In this document: piece after piece, positions 27,798 through 37,135 of the stretch | How the letters are laid out: every line of letters starts with the position of its first letter | Numbering within the stretch: the stretch's first letter is position 1 | Assembly (NCBI RefSeq): GCF_011601275.1 | Contig: NZ_JAAOLY010000008.1 | Span: forward strand, 62,001 to 126,000 | Length of the DNA: 64,000 nucleotides | Source of the DNA: Janthinobacterium lividum | Lineage (GTDB): Bacteria; Pseudomonadota; Gammaproteobacteria; Burkholderiales; Burkholderiaceae_D | Direction of reading: 5' to 3' | Translations under genes and position numbers: made by a program | The notes under the pieces: generated by a model | What the model was told of the DNA's origin: nothing | Databases searched by the model: none | The model's input: the letters and a program-made list of their open reading frames with translations, nothing else

Positions 27798-29908
27798 GCG
27801 AACCATTCGACGAGGGCAACGTGCCGGCCAGATTGCGAGAGCAGGCCGAGCAACTGGCGGCGCAGCAGCGCCAGCCCGTGCCGCAGTCGAATGAAGATGT
27901 GATACGCCAGCTGCATGAGTTGCAGGTCAGCCAGATCGAGCTGGAAATGCAGAACGCGGCCCTGGCCGAACTGGAACAGCTGAAGAATGAATATGAAAGC
28001 AGCCGCGACCGTTATGCGCAGCTGTATGAACAGGCGCCCGTCAGCTACTTTTCGCTGGCGCGCGAGGGCGTCGTCACGCGTGTCAACGTGGCGGCTTGCG
28101 GCTTGCTGCAGCGCGACAAGAATCAGCTGCTGGGGCGGCGTTTCGAGCAATTCATCGCGCCCCAGGCACAAGGCAGCTTCCGCCGCTTCCTCGACGCCGT
28201 CTTTACCAGCGGTGCGCGCCAGGTGCTCGAAGCGCAGCTGTTCGGCGGCTCGGCCGGCGGCATGGTCCGCATCGAAGCCAATTTCGACACCGCCAGCGAC
28301 ACGGCGCGCATGCTGGTGACGGACCTGGGCGACGAGCACGCGCGCGAATCGGCCTTGCGGCGCGCCTTCGTCATCCTCGACAGTATCCGTGAAGGCGTGC
28401 TGGTGACGGACAGCGGCAACCGCATCATTTCCGTCAACCCCGCCTTCACCACCATCACCGGCTACCAGGCCGAGGAGGCCATCGGGCGCGATCCGTCCTT
28501 CCTCGGCGGCGGCACGCATTTGCCGCATTTCTATGAAACCATGTGGCGCAGCCTGCACCAGGATGGCAGCTGGTATGGCGAAATGGTGAACCGGCGCAAG
28601 AATGGCGAGCGCTTCGTCGAATCGCTGTCGATCACGCCCATGCGCACGGCGGACGGCAGCATCAGCCATTTTGTCGGAGTGTTTTCCGATATCACCGAGC
28701 GCAAGCTGGCCGAAGCGGACTTGCGAGAACTGCACCGCGAGCTGGACCAGCGGGTCATCGACCGCACGGCCGAATTGCTGCACGCCAACCAGCATCTGCA
28801 GCAGGAAGTACAGCAGCGCGAACTGGCGCAGGAAGCCTTGCGCGATGCCGAGCGTTTCTTTCACGCCACCATCGATTCGCTGACAGACCGGGTGCTGGTG
28901 CTGGACCAGACGGGCAGCGTCTTGCATGCCAACCAGGCGTGCGTGGATTTTGTAGGGCAGATGGGAAAACCGCTGCATTACCTGGAGTTTTGCGAGACGG
29001 ACGCGCGCTGGCAGCGCAGCGCCGGGCGCGAGCTGGCCGCTGGCATCCGCTCCGTGATTGCCGGCCGCGCCGATGCGTTTGCGCTCGAGTATGAATTTGC
29101 CACGCGCTCAGGCGCCCGCTGGTCGCAGGCCAGGGTCAGCCGTTTTCTCGGCGAAGGGCCGCTGCGCGTCGTGGTGGCGCACACGGACATCACCGAACGC
29201 AAGTTGATGGATGGCGCCCTGCGCCAGTCGCACGCGCAGCTGCGCCAGCTGGCCTTGCACCTGGAAACGGCCAAGGAAGACGAGCGCAAGCGCATTTCGC
29301 GCGATATCCACGATGAACTGGGACAAAACCTGCTGGCGCTGCGCATCGATATTTCCATGCTCAGCGCCCGCACCGAGGGTTCCCATCCGCGCCTGCACCG
29401 CCGGGTCGGCGCCGTGCTCAGCAATGTCGACACGACCATCAAGAGCGTGCGCGGCATTATCAACGAGCTGCGCCCGATGGCGCTGGACCTGGGCTTGCAG
29501 GCGGCCATCGAATGGCAGGCGGGCGACTTCCGCAAGCGCAGCGGCGTCGCTTGCCGCCTGCTGATACGCGACGAGGCACTGTTTGCCGCCATCGGCAGCC
29601 AGGCCGAGATCGTGCTGTTCCGCATCGTGCAGGAAGCGCTCAGCAACGTCATGCGGCACGCCCAGGCCAGCCAGGTCGAGATCGAGCTCAGTTCCGATGC
29701 CTGCGCCGTGTACGTGGCCATCAGCGACAACGGCATCGGCATCACGCCTCAGCAGCAGCGCAAGAAACAGTGTTTTGGCCTGATCGGCATCGCCGAGCGG
29801 GTGACGGCGCTGGGTGGCCACTTCGAGGTGGGCTTGCCGGCCTCGGGCGCCGGCTGCCGCCTGGCCCTGCAGATTCCCTTGCAGGGAGCGGGGCGGCCGG
29901 CCGCCTGA
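27794..29908 (+). CDS. PAS-domain sensor histidine kinase (NarX/HisKA_3 type)
   Basis: 704 aa, apparently cytoplasmic (no TM). N-terminal coiled coil (about 35-75), then three PAS domains: one from YEQAPVSYFSLAREGVVTRV, one from ILDSIREGVLVTDSGNRIIS, one from FHATIDSLTDRVLVLDQTGS. HisKA_3 has the phospho-acceptor at about H506 (RISRDIHDELGQNLLALR), and the HATPase carries EALSNVMRHAQAS and DNGIGI. Kinases of this class normally pair with a LuxR/NarL regulator; none lies next to it. ATGA overlap with the CheB-CheR protein makes that its direct partner. Confidence 0.88.
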   Translation: MSEPFDEGNVPARLREQAEQLAAQQRQPVPQSNEDVIRQLHELQVSQIELEMQNAALAELEQLKNEYESSRDRYAQLYEQAPVSYFSLAREGVVTRVNVAACGLLQRDKNQLLGRRFEQFIAPQAQGSFRRFLDAVFTSGARQVLEAQLFGGSAGGMVRIEANFDTASDTARMLVTDLGDEHARESALRRAFVILDSIREGVLVTDSGNRIISVNPAFTTITGYQAEEAIGRDPSFLGGGTHLPHFYETMWRSLHQDGSWYGEMVNRRKNGERFVESLSITPMRTADGSISHFVGVFSDITERKLAEADLRELHRELDQRVIDRTAELLHANQHLQQEVQQRELAQEALRDAERFFHATIDSLTDRVLVLDQTGSVLHANQACVDFVGQMGKPLHYLEFCETDARWQRSAGRELAAGIRSVIAGRADAFALEYEFATRSGARWSQARVSRFLGEGPLRVVVAHTDITERKLMDGALRQSHAQLRQLALHLETAKEDERKRISRDIHDELGQNLLALRIDISMLSARTEGSHPRLHRRVGAVLSNVDTTIKSVRGIINELRPMALDLGLQAAIEWQAGDFRKRSGVACRLLIRDEALFAAIGSQAEIVLFRIVQEALSNVMRHAQASQVEIELSSDACAVYVAISDNGIGITPQQQRKKQCFGLIGIAERVTALGGHFEVGLPASGAGCRLALQIPLQGAGRPAA

Positions 29909-29958
29909 TACGGAGTGCAATGGGTTAATTTTTGCCGACTCATGCCCCCGGGACAGGC

Positions 29959-29987
29959 TATACTTTCGCCTGCTATTTATGGAGGGG
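29959..29987 (+). promoter_or_regulatory. -10 element and ribosome binding site of the S46 peptidase
   Basis: TATACT at 29959-29964 is a good -10 (no clear -35). GGAGGGG at 29981-29987 is followed 6 bases later by TTG 29994, which opens a perfect signal peptide. The ATG at 29979 precedes the Shine-Dalgarno and lies too close to the expected transcript start, so TTG is the better start. Confidence 0.55.
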
Positions 29988-29993
29988 CATATC

Positions 29994-32141
29994 TTGTTCA
30001 AAACAATCGTTTTACCAGTCGCCTTGTTGGGCGCGTTCGCCGGCGCACACGCCGACGAAGGGCAGTGGCAACCACACCAATTGCCACAGCTGAAAGCCGA
30101 ACTGAAACGGGTCGGCATCGAAATTCCTGCAGAAAAACTGGCCGACCTGAGCAAGCACCCGATGAGCGCCATCGTGTCGCTCGGCGGCTGCTCGGCCGCT
30201 TTCGTCTCCGACGCCGGCCTGGTGGTGACGAACCACCACTGCGCGTATGGCGCCGTGCAGCGCAATTCCACGCCGGAACACAATTACATCACCAACGGCT
30301 TCCTGGCCAAGACGCGCGCCGCAGAGCTGCCGGGCGGTCCGAACAGCCTCGTGTATGTGACGGACAAGGTGGAGAATGTCAGCGACCGCGTGCTGAAAGG
30401 CTTGACGGCCGACATGAGCGGCCGCGCACGCCACGAAGCCGTGGAAAAGCGCGTCAAGGACCTGATCGCCGAATGCGAAACGGACAAGATGTACCGTTGC
30501 TCCGTGCCCGCCTTCCACCGCGGCCTCGAGTACTACCGCATCCGCCAGATGATGATACGCGACGTGCGCCTGGTCTACGCGCCATCGGACAAGATCGGTA
30601 ACTTCGGCGGCGACATCGACAACTACGAATGGCCGCGCCACACGGGCGATTACTCGTTCCTGCGCGCCTACGTGGGCAAGGATGGCCGTCCGGCCGATCC
30701 GTCGCCCGACAACGTGCCGTACAAATCGAAGGATTTCCTGGTGGTCTCGGCCGAAGGCTTGAAGGCCGGCGACGGCATCTTGCTGGCGGGTTATCCCGGC
30801 CGCACCAGCCGCTACAAGCTGCCGGCGGAAATCCGTTTTGCACGCGATACGGCTTTCCCCCTGAAAGTATCCGAACTGCAGGCCGACCTGGCCGTGATGG
30901 CCGACGCCACCAATGGCGACGCGGCAGCCGCCGTGCGCTATGCCAGCGTGGTGAAAAGCATCAACAACGTGCTGAAGAAAACCCAGGGCTTGCTCGACGG
31001 TTTTGCGCGCAAGGATATCGCCGCCATCAAGGACGTGCAGGATGCCGAGTTCCGCGCCTGGTACGCGAAACAGCCGAATGTGTCGCCGACCCTGCTGGCG
31101 GAACTGGACGCGGCGATCGCCAGCGACATGGCCTTGAGCGAAGAAGAGTTCGCCTGGAGCGTGGCCACCAACAGCGACTTGCTGAAAAGCGCGCGCACCA
31201 TCTACCGCCTGTCACTGGAGCGCCAGAAAGTGGACGCCGAACGCGAATCGGGCTTCCAGCAGCGTGACCTGGCCTTCATCAAGGCCCGTCTGGCCCGACT
31301 GGAGCAGTCGTACGTCAACAAGGTCGACCAGGCGCGTTTTGAAGCAGGCCTGAAGCGTTACGCGCAACTGGCGGCGAAGAGCCATCCGCAAGGCCTGGAC
31401 GCGCTGCTGCCGGCGCCAGGCGCCGTAGCAGCCCTGTACCAGCAGACGCAACTGGCTGACACGGCCAAGCGCCTGGCCTGGCTGGAAAAGGACCAGGCTG
31501 CCGTTACCCAGTCCGACGACGCCTTCATGCAACTGGCTGTCAAGCTGCATCCGGTGGACGTGGCGCTGGAAGAGCGCCGCAAGGAAATCGACGGCAACCT
31601 GGAACGCGTGATTCCGCAATATATGCAAGCCGTCATCGCGTGGAAGAAGTCGCAAGGCAAGCCTGTCTACCCTGACGCCAACTCGACCTTGCGCGTGACG
31701 TATGGCACCGTCTCGCCATACTCGCCGCGCGATGGCTTGACCAAGGGACCGTTCACGACCGTGGAAGGCATCGTCGAGAAAGTCACTGGCAAGGCCCCGT
31801 TCGAAGCGCCGCAAGGACTGATCGACGCCGTCAAGGAAAAACGCTACGGCCAGTTCCGCGACCCGGTACTGGGCACGGTTCCCGTCAACTTCCTCACCAG
31901 CGCCGACACCACGGGCGGCAATTCCGGCTCGGCCGTGATGAACAAGCGCGGCGAGTTGATCGGCCTGAACTTCGATTCGACGTATGAATCGATCACCAAG
32001 GACTGGTACTTCGATACGGCCATCACGCGCGCCATCCACCTCGACATCCGCTACATGCTGTGGGTGATGAAGGAAGTGGACCACGCGGATAACCTGCTGC
32101 AGGAAATGACCATCAAGTATCCGAAGGCTGCCAAGAAATAA
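29994..32141 (+). CDS. S46 family dipeptidyl-peptidase (DPP7/DPP11-like)
   Basis: 715 aa from a TTG start. The signal peptide ends AGAHA, so it is periplasmic. S46 enzymes release dipeptides from the N-terminus of oligopeptides. Catalytic His in VTNHHCAYGAVQ (about 81-82), Asp region GGDIDNYEWPRHTGDYS, nucleophile S644 in GGNSGSAVMNKRGELIG. The residue 18 after the nucleophile sets P1 specificity in this family (Gly in DPP7, Arg in DPP11); here it is Ser (NFDSTYES). It has its own promoter after the kinase gene and a strong terminator. Confidence 0.88.
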   Translation: MFKTIVLPVALLGAFAGAHADEGQWQPHQLPQLKAELKRVGIEIPAEKLADLSKHPMSAIVSLGGCSAAFVSDAGLVVTNHHCAYGAVQRNSTPEHNYITNGFLAKTRAAELPGGPNSLVYVTDKVENVSDRVLKGLTADMSGRARHEAVEKRVKDLIAECETDKMYRCSVPAFHRGLEYYRIRQMMIRDVRLVYAPSDKIGNFGGDIDNYEWPRHTGDYSFLRAYVGKDGRPADPSPDNVPYKSKDFLVVSAEGLKAGDGILLAGYPGRTSRYKLPAEIRFARDTAFPLKVSELQADLAVMADATNGDAAAAVRYASVVKSINNVLKKTQGLLDGFARKDIAAIKDVQDAEFRAWYAKQPNVSPTLLAELDAAIASDMALSEEEFAWSVATNSDLLKSARTIYRLSLERQKVDAERESGFQQRDLAFIKARLARLEQSYVNKVDQARFEAGLKRYAQLAAKSHPQGLDALLPAPGAVAALYQQTQLADTAKRLAWLEKDQAAVTQSDDAFMQLAVKLHPVDVALEERRKEIDGNLERVIPQYMQAVIAWKKSQGKPVYPDANSTLRVTYGTVSPYSPRDGLTKGPFTTVEGIVEKVTGKAPFEAPQGLIDAVKEKRYGQFRDPVLGTVPVNFLTSADTTGGNSGSAVMNKRGELIGLNFDSTYESITKDWYFDTAITRAIHLDIRYMLWVMKEVDHADNLLQEMTIKYPKAAKK

Positions 32142-32158
32142 TCTTTCTTGATTGAAAT

Positions 32159-32196
32159 AAAAGCCGCATCCGCCGCAGGGCCGATGCGGCTTTTTT
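32159..32196 (+). terminator. Intrinsic terminator after S46 peptidase
   Basis: AAGCCGCATC and GATGCGGCTT form a 10-bp stem around a 12-base loop, followed by a T run. Just after the peptidase stop. Confidence 0.85.
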
Positions 32197-32284
32197 GCGT
32201 ATGGGCAACTAGTTTGAGTTCCATCAATATGCCAGCGGTCACCATGGTTAGCATGGGTTAGGGGAACTATCCGACGGAGGAAAA

Positions 32285-35059
32285 ATGGATGATGGCGAGC
32301 TGGCAGCCGATCTGGCGCGCCTTTTCGGAGGGAGCATGCGAGTCCAGGACAGCCGCTTGCTGCGCATGGCTTTTCCGCGCGAGGACGGCCCGCCCGATAC
32401 TGCGCTGCTGGTCAACAGCTTACGGGCGCACGAGGAAATGTCGCGCGACTTCCGTTTCGACGTCGAATTGCTGTCCGATAATCTCCACGTTCCCCTGACA
32501 GCGATGATGGGGCGCATGGTCACGATTTCCATGGTGCGCGATGACGGCAGCTTGCGCCATTTTAATGGTTATGTCGGCGAATTCCGCATGTTGCGCAGCG
32601 ATGGCGGTTTCGCGTTCTACCAGATGGTGCTGCAGCCCTGGCTGGCGTTTGCCAGGCTGCGCATGGACAATGTCTCGTTCCACGAGCGCACGGTCATCGA
32701 CATCAGCGAAACGACCTTCGATCACTATTTGCAGCGCGACTGGCAAAACCGGCTGCATGAGGAAAAAGCCATATTAAGCTGCGCCAACCAGCATAATGAA
32801 ACCGATTACAACCATCTGCACCGGCGCTGGGAAGAGCAGGGACTCCATTATTGGTATGAACACCGCGCCGACGGGCATACCCTGTGTCTGGGCGACAATA
32901 CCTGGCTGACCGACAGCATCGATCCCGGCGACGGCCATGCCAGCGACGCCGGCGAGATGGCGTTTCGCAGCGGCGCCGGTTCGCTGGAGTGCGACGGCAT
33001 CAGCGATTGGCAGGCAGTACGCAAGATCGCTTCAGGCTCGCTCACGCTGGCCAGCTTCAATTACAAGCATCCGTATGCCAGCCGCGCCGGCGGCTATGCG
33101 CTCAATGAACAGGGCGACGTGTTTGCCCATGAACTGTATCAAAACAGCGGCTATGGCTATGCCGGCATGGACGAGGGCGAAGCGCTGGCGCAACGCCGCC
33201 TGGAGGAGCATTACTGCCAGGCGCAATATTTCGACGCTGGCGGCAATCACCGCTGTGCCCAGGCCGGGCGCAGTTTCACGCTGGGTGGCCACTTCAGCGC
33301 GCAGCAAGCGATGCCGGCCCGAGGTGAAGCGGCGCGCCCGGACGTCGGCGCGCGCGAATACCTGATCCTGTCGGTCGATCATGTTGCCAGCAACAATTAT
33401 CAGGCAGGAACGGGCGCGAAGTCGCACTATGAAAACCGCTTCAGCTGCATCCGCAAGAGCATCCGCTGGTCTCCGGGGCGGCGCTTCAACAGCGCGCCTT
33501 GTGCGCCACCCGGCGTGCAGACGGCGATTGTTACCGGGCCGGCAGGCGAAACCATCCATACCGACGGGCTGGGCCGGGTGAAGGTGCAATTTCACTGGGA
33601 TCGCCTGGGCAAGTTCGACGCCGGCAGTTCGCCATGGATCCGCGTCATGACGCCATGGGCAGGCCAGGCGTTCGGCCAGATCGCGTTGCCGCGCATCGGC
33701 CAGGAAGTGCTGATCCAGTTTCTCGACGGTAATATCGACCATCCCGTCATTGTCGGCGCCGTGTACAACGGCAACCATGCGCCGCCGTGGAATTTGCCGG
33801 GGCAACGCATGCTGGGCGGCTGGCGCAGCGCCGAGCTGATGCCTGGCGGCGGCCACGGCGTGCGCGGCAACCAGCTGGTGCTTGACGACACGCACCAGCG
33901 CATCCAGGCGCAGCTGAAAAGCGACCATCAGCATAGCCAGTTGTCGCTTGGCTGCATCAGCCGCATCGAGGACGCCAGCGGGCGCAAGGATGCGCGCGGC
34001 GAGGGCTGGGAGCTGGCGTCGGACGCCTGGGGCGTGGCGCGCGCGGGCCGCGGCATGCTGCTGACCACCGAAGCGCGCCCTGGCGCCGCCTCGCACATTA
34101 AAAGCATGGATGAAACCGTGCAGCGGCTGGCCGAGGCGGCTGAACGGCACAAGGCGCTTGCCGCCCTGGCGCAGCAGCATGGCGCGCAAGAAAGCGTTGC
34201 CCAGCAAGGCGCCGCTGCCGATGGGCTGAAAGCCCAGCATGCCGGCATCAAGGGCGTTGCCGGCAGTGGCGAAAACGCCTTTCCCGAATTATCCAGGCCG
34301 CATCTGGTGCTCGCCAGCGCTGCCGGCATCGCCACGACGAGCGCGCAATCGACGCATATCGCCAGCGCCGACGATACCGGATTGACGGCCGGGCGCAATC
34401 TGTCGCTGGCAGCCGGCGGCGGCCTGTTCGCCAGCCTCGGCGCGGCGTTCCGCCTGTTCGTCCACAAGGCTGGCATGAAACTGATCGCCGCGGCCGGTCC
34501 GGTGCAGATCGCGGCGCAAACCGATACGGTCGAGATCGTCGCCAACAAGGTGCTGGAGTTGATCAGCCAGGCCGACTGGGTGCATATTCGCGGCCGCAAA
34601 GGCGTGCGCCTGCACGGCGCCGATTGCATGCTTGAAATTAGCGACAAGGTGCAGTTTTTCACGGCCTCGCCGACGCTGTTTCATGGCAACCTGGAGACGC
34701 TGGCGCCGAAGAACCGGCCGCAAGCGGAGATGGAACCGTCCATCGCGCCGGTCGCGGGGCAATTGCAGCATACCATCCAGGCCCATGCGGACGGCGGTCA
34801 ATACGCGAACGTGCCGTACACGCTGTACCAGGGGGAAGCCGAAGTCGAGCAAGGCCTGACCGACGAAGCTGGCCGCATCCTGATCGCGCACCAGGACGGC
34901 ACCTCGCGCTACCGTGTCGTCCTGGGCAATGGCGAGGAGTTTGACTTGCAGGCCAGCGCGAGCTTCGACGCCAGCGCGGCGCCGGACGGCGAACAGCGCC
35001 TGTCGAACCGCGGCCTGCGCGCGCTGGACGATACCGGCGACGGCCGCTCGTGGCGCTGA
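32285..35059 (+). CDS. vgrG: Type VI secretion spike protein VgrG (TssI)
   Basis: 924 aa. Order: phage gp27-like base (about 20-370, with FNGYVGEFRMLRSDGG and EEQGLHYWYEH), a gp5 OB domain (about 415-510, GRVKVQFHWDRLGKFDAGSS, WAGQAFGQIALPRIGQEVLI, GNIDHPVIVGAVYNG), a DUF2345/needle region (about 510-800), and a C-terminal transthyretin-like domain (about 820-895, GGQYANVPYTLYQGEAEVEQ). Such TTR tails recruit lipase effectors in known systems, which fits the downstream phospholipase. GACGGAGG precedes the ATG. No other tss gene is in the window, so this is an orphan VgrG cassette. Confidence 0.93.
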   Translation: MDDGELAADLARLFGGSMRVQDSRLLRMAFPREDGPPDTALLVNSLRAHEEMSRDFRFDVELLSDNLHVPLTAMMGRMVTISMVRDDGSLRHFNGYVGEFRMLRSDGGFAFYQMVLQPWLAFARLRMDNVSFHERTVIDISETTFDHYLQRDWQNRLHEEKAILSCANQHNETDYNHLHRRWEEQGLHYWYEHRADGHTLCLGDNTWLTDSIDPGDGHASDAGEMAFRSGAGSLECDGISDWQAVRKIASGSLTLASFNYKHPYASRAGGYALNEQGDVFAHELYQNSGYGYAGMDEGEALAQRRLEEHYCQAQYFDAGGNHRCAQAGRSFTLGGHFSAQQAMPARGEAARPDVGAREYLILSVDHVASNNYQAGTGAKSHYENRFSCIRKSIRWSPGRRFNSAPCAPPGVQTAIVTGPAGETIHTDGLGRVKVQFHWDRLGKFDAGSSPWIRVMTPWAGQAFGQIALPRIGQEVLIQFLDGNIDHPVIVGAVYNGNHAPPWNLPGQRMLGGWRSAELMPGGGHGVRGNQLVLDDTHQRIQAQLKSDHQHSQLSLGCISRIEDASGRKDARGEGWELASDAWGVARAGRGMLLTTEARPGAASHIKSMDETVQRLAEAAERHKALAALAQQHGAQESVAQQGAAADGLKAQHAGIKGVAGSGENAFPELSRPHLVLASAAGIATTSAQSTHIASADDTGLTAGRNLSLAAGGGLFASLGAAFRLFVHKAGMKLIAAAGPVQIAAQTDTVEIVANKVLELISQADWVHIRGRKGVRLHGADCMLEISDKVQFFTASPTLFHGNLETLAPKNRPQAEMEPSIAPVAGQLQHTIQAHADGGQYANVPYTLYQGEAEVEQGLTDEAGRILIAHQDGTSRYRVVLGNGEEFDLQASASFDASAAPDGEQRLSNRGLRALDDTGDGRSWR

Positions 35060-35081
35060 CCGCGTACTGACTGGAGAGACC

Positions 35082-37019
35082 ATGCCCGATTCGACCAAGC
35101 GCACCGAAACCACCCATATCGACGAAGTCGGCCGCACTGCGACCAGTTCGCTCCAGTGGCTGCTGGAAAACCGCAACCTGAAGGGCAAGGCCAGCCACCC
35201 GATTACGCACAACAACAAGCTCACGCTGTTCATTTGCGGACAGGAGGGGTTCGCCGACATCGCCGGCGAGATCGCCAAGGCTAAACATTCGATCGACCTG
35301 TGCTGCTGGGGTTTCGACCCGGGCATGGAGCTGGTGCGCGGCAACAGCGCCACCTGGCCGCGTGGCGACACGTTTGGCGACGTGCTGATCGCCGCCGCAC
35401 GGCGTCACGTCAGGGTGCGCCTGCTGATCTGGCATGACCGGATCGGCTCGCCCATGGTGCGCAATATGCCGGGCTATACACACGGCACCTCGCCATGGAA
35501 AACCGGTGGACAGCACTCCGACGACATCAGCGCCAAAGCCAGCCTGGCGATGTTGCACGATGCGGTTGCCACGAAAGCGAGGGTTAGCGGCGGTTACAGG
35601 GGCGATAGGATTGCTCCCGAGGATATCCCGATGCTGGCGCGTGAAGAATACTGCCACAGCTGGTATGCGGCCGCGTTCCATGGCTTGTTGGAGGGCCTGG
35701 AGATCCGCTTGCGGCACGGCGACAGCACCGCGATCGGCAAGAGTGTCGCGACCGAAATCAACCAGCCGCACGGCTTGACGATGGGAGAAATCGAAAAGCC
35801 CGGCATGCAATACCTGGGCACGCACCACCAGAAGCCGGTCCTGATCGATTTCGCCTACGAAGAGGGAGCCAAGGCCGTCGGTTACGTGATGGGCTTGAAC
35901 TCGGTGACCGATTATTGGGATACGACGGCTCATCTGCTCGACGATACGCGCCGCGAACAGGGCGGCGTCAACGAGCGGCGCGAGTGTGTGCAGGGAATGG
36001 CCGCTGACGGCGGCTTTGCCACGCTGAAGCCCTATCAGGACTATGCCTGCCGCATCGACGGCGGCCGTGCGCTCATCGCGCTCTACAATAATTTCGTGAA
36101 GGCATGGGACCGCGCGATCGATGACCGCACGCGTTCGGCTTCCACCGACTGTGTTAGCCGGGAGTTGCCATGTGGCAGCCCACCGGCGCGGCTGTTGGAT
36201 AAGGCCGAACCAAGCGACTCCACCGTGCAGATCGTCCTGACGCAGCCCGAGGAGCAGGACAAGACGATCAAGGAAACCTACTTTCGTGCGGTGACCCAGG
36301 CCAGCCTGGCGGCCGGCTACCTCTACGTGGAAAACCAGTATTTCCAGTATGAGGAATGGGCCCGGCACTTGTTGAGCGAGCGCAAGAAGGTGGTTGCCGC
36401 CTGGAAGGCCGGAAGCCTGAAGGCGGGCAAGACCATGCGTGACATGCCGATCATGCACGTATTCATTGTCATACCCGTGCCGGAGCGTGCGCAGATGGTG
36501 CCGCGCACCCACGACACGCTGGCAGCGCTGGGGCAGCACGACGGCATGACAGGGCAAAATACCATGATCGACGATTACAACAAGCTGCCGAAAACCCGGC
36601 GTGTCAGGGCCGGATTCGGCATTTCCGCCGAGGCGGAAGTCAAGTTGCCCGACGTGGTGCAGCATTCCAACGGCATCAATAAACCCGGCGCGATGACGCT
36701 TGAAAGCGAATTCGGGCTGAAGGTATCGGTGGCCATGCTCAATGTCAGCGCGTTTGACAAGGACCGCTGGCGCTACCGTGAAATCTACATTCATTCCAAA
36801 TTGATGCTGGTGGACGACGTGTTCATGACGCTGGGCAGCGCCAACCTGAACCAGCGCAGCATGGCCGTGGACAGCGAAATCAATATCGCCACCGTCGACC
36901 GCCGCGTGGCCCGCGATTTGCGCAAGCGGGTGTGGCGCATGCTTAGCGGCGGGCTGGTTGATGGCGGGGAGGGAAGAAGGGGGAGATTGTGGATGCTTAT
37001 CGGAAGTGGGTGGAGCTGA
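35082..37019 (+). CDS. Phospholipase D-type T6SS effector (Tle5-like)
   Basis: 645 aa with both PLD catalytic HKD motifs: HHQKPVLID at about 249-257 and HSKLMLVDD at about 571-579, the second followed by GSANLNQRS as in PLD enzymes. No signal peptide, as expected for a VgrG-delivered toxin. In Pseudomonas the PldA/PldB (Tle5) effectors hydrolyse phosphatidylethanolamine of rival cells. It lies 22 bases after vgrG with GGAG before its ATG. The TGA stop overlaps the ATG of a 38-codon ORF (TGATG). Function is assigned from motifs and context. Confidence 0.88.
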   Translation: MPDSTKRTETTHIDEVGRTATSSLQWLLENRNLKGKASHPITHNNKLTLFICGQEGFADIAGEIAKAKHSIDLCCWGFDPGMELVRGNSATWPRGDTFGDVLIAAARRHVRVRLLIWHDRIGSPMVRNMPGYTHGTSPWKTGGQHSDDISAKASLAMLHDAVATKARVSGGYRGDRIAPEDIPMLAREEYCHSWYAAAFHGLLEGLEIRLRHGDSTAIGKSVATEINQPHGLTMGEIEKPGMQYLGTHHQKPVLIDFAYEEGAKAVGYVMGLNSVTDYWDTTAHLLDDTRREQGGVNERRECVQGMAADGGFATLKPYQDYACRIDGGRALIALYNNFVKAWDRAIDDRTRSASTDCVSRELPCGSPPARLLDKAEPSDSTVQIVLTQPEEQDKTIKETYFRAVTQASLAAGYLYVENQYFQYEEWARHLLSERKKVVAAWKAGSLKAGKTMRDMPIMHVFIVIPVPERAQMVPRTHDTLAALGQHDGMTGQNTMIDDYNKLPKTRRVRAGFGISAEAEVKLPDVVQHSNGINKPGAMTLESEFGLKVSVAMLNVSAFDKDRWRYREIYIHSKLMLVDDVFMTLGSANLNQRSMAVDSEINIATVDRRVARDLRKRVWRMLSGGLVDGGEGRRGRLWMLIGSGWS

Positions 37020-37135
37020 TGGGAGAAAACCGTGGCAGGAAAAAATCTGATTCTGCAAGTGCGGACCACAAGAAAATGACCGGCTTCTTGCTCCCCTTGG
37101 AAGATAGACGCAGTTCCACGATACGTTTGGGATGA
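37019..37135 (+). CDS. Candidate 38-aa small ORF joining effector and immunity genes
   Basis: ATG 37019 overlaps the phospholipase stop (TGATG) and the TGA at 37133-37135 overlaps the next gene's ATG (ATGA). The peptide is basic and hydrophilic (MGENRGRKKSDSASADHKK, then MTGFLLPLEDRRSSTIRLG) with no recognised family. GTGGAG precedes the start. It fills the whole 112-base gap and could be a real small protein, a translational bridge to the immunity gene, or the remnant of a longer C-terminus of the effector. No comparative data are available here. Confidence 0.35.
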   Translation: MGENRGRKKSDSASADHKKMTGFLLPLEDRRSSTIRLG

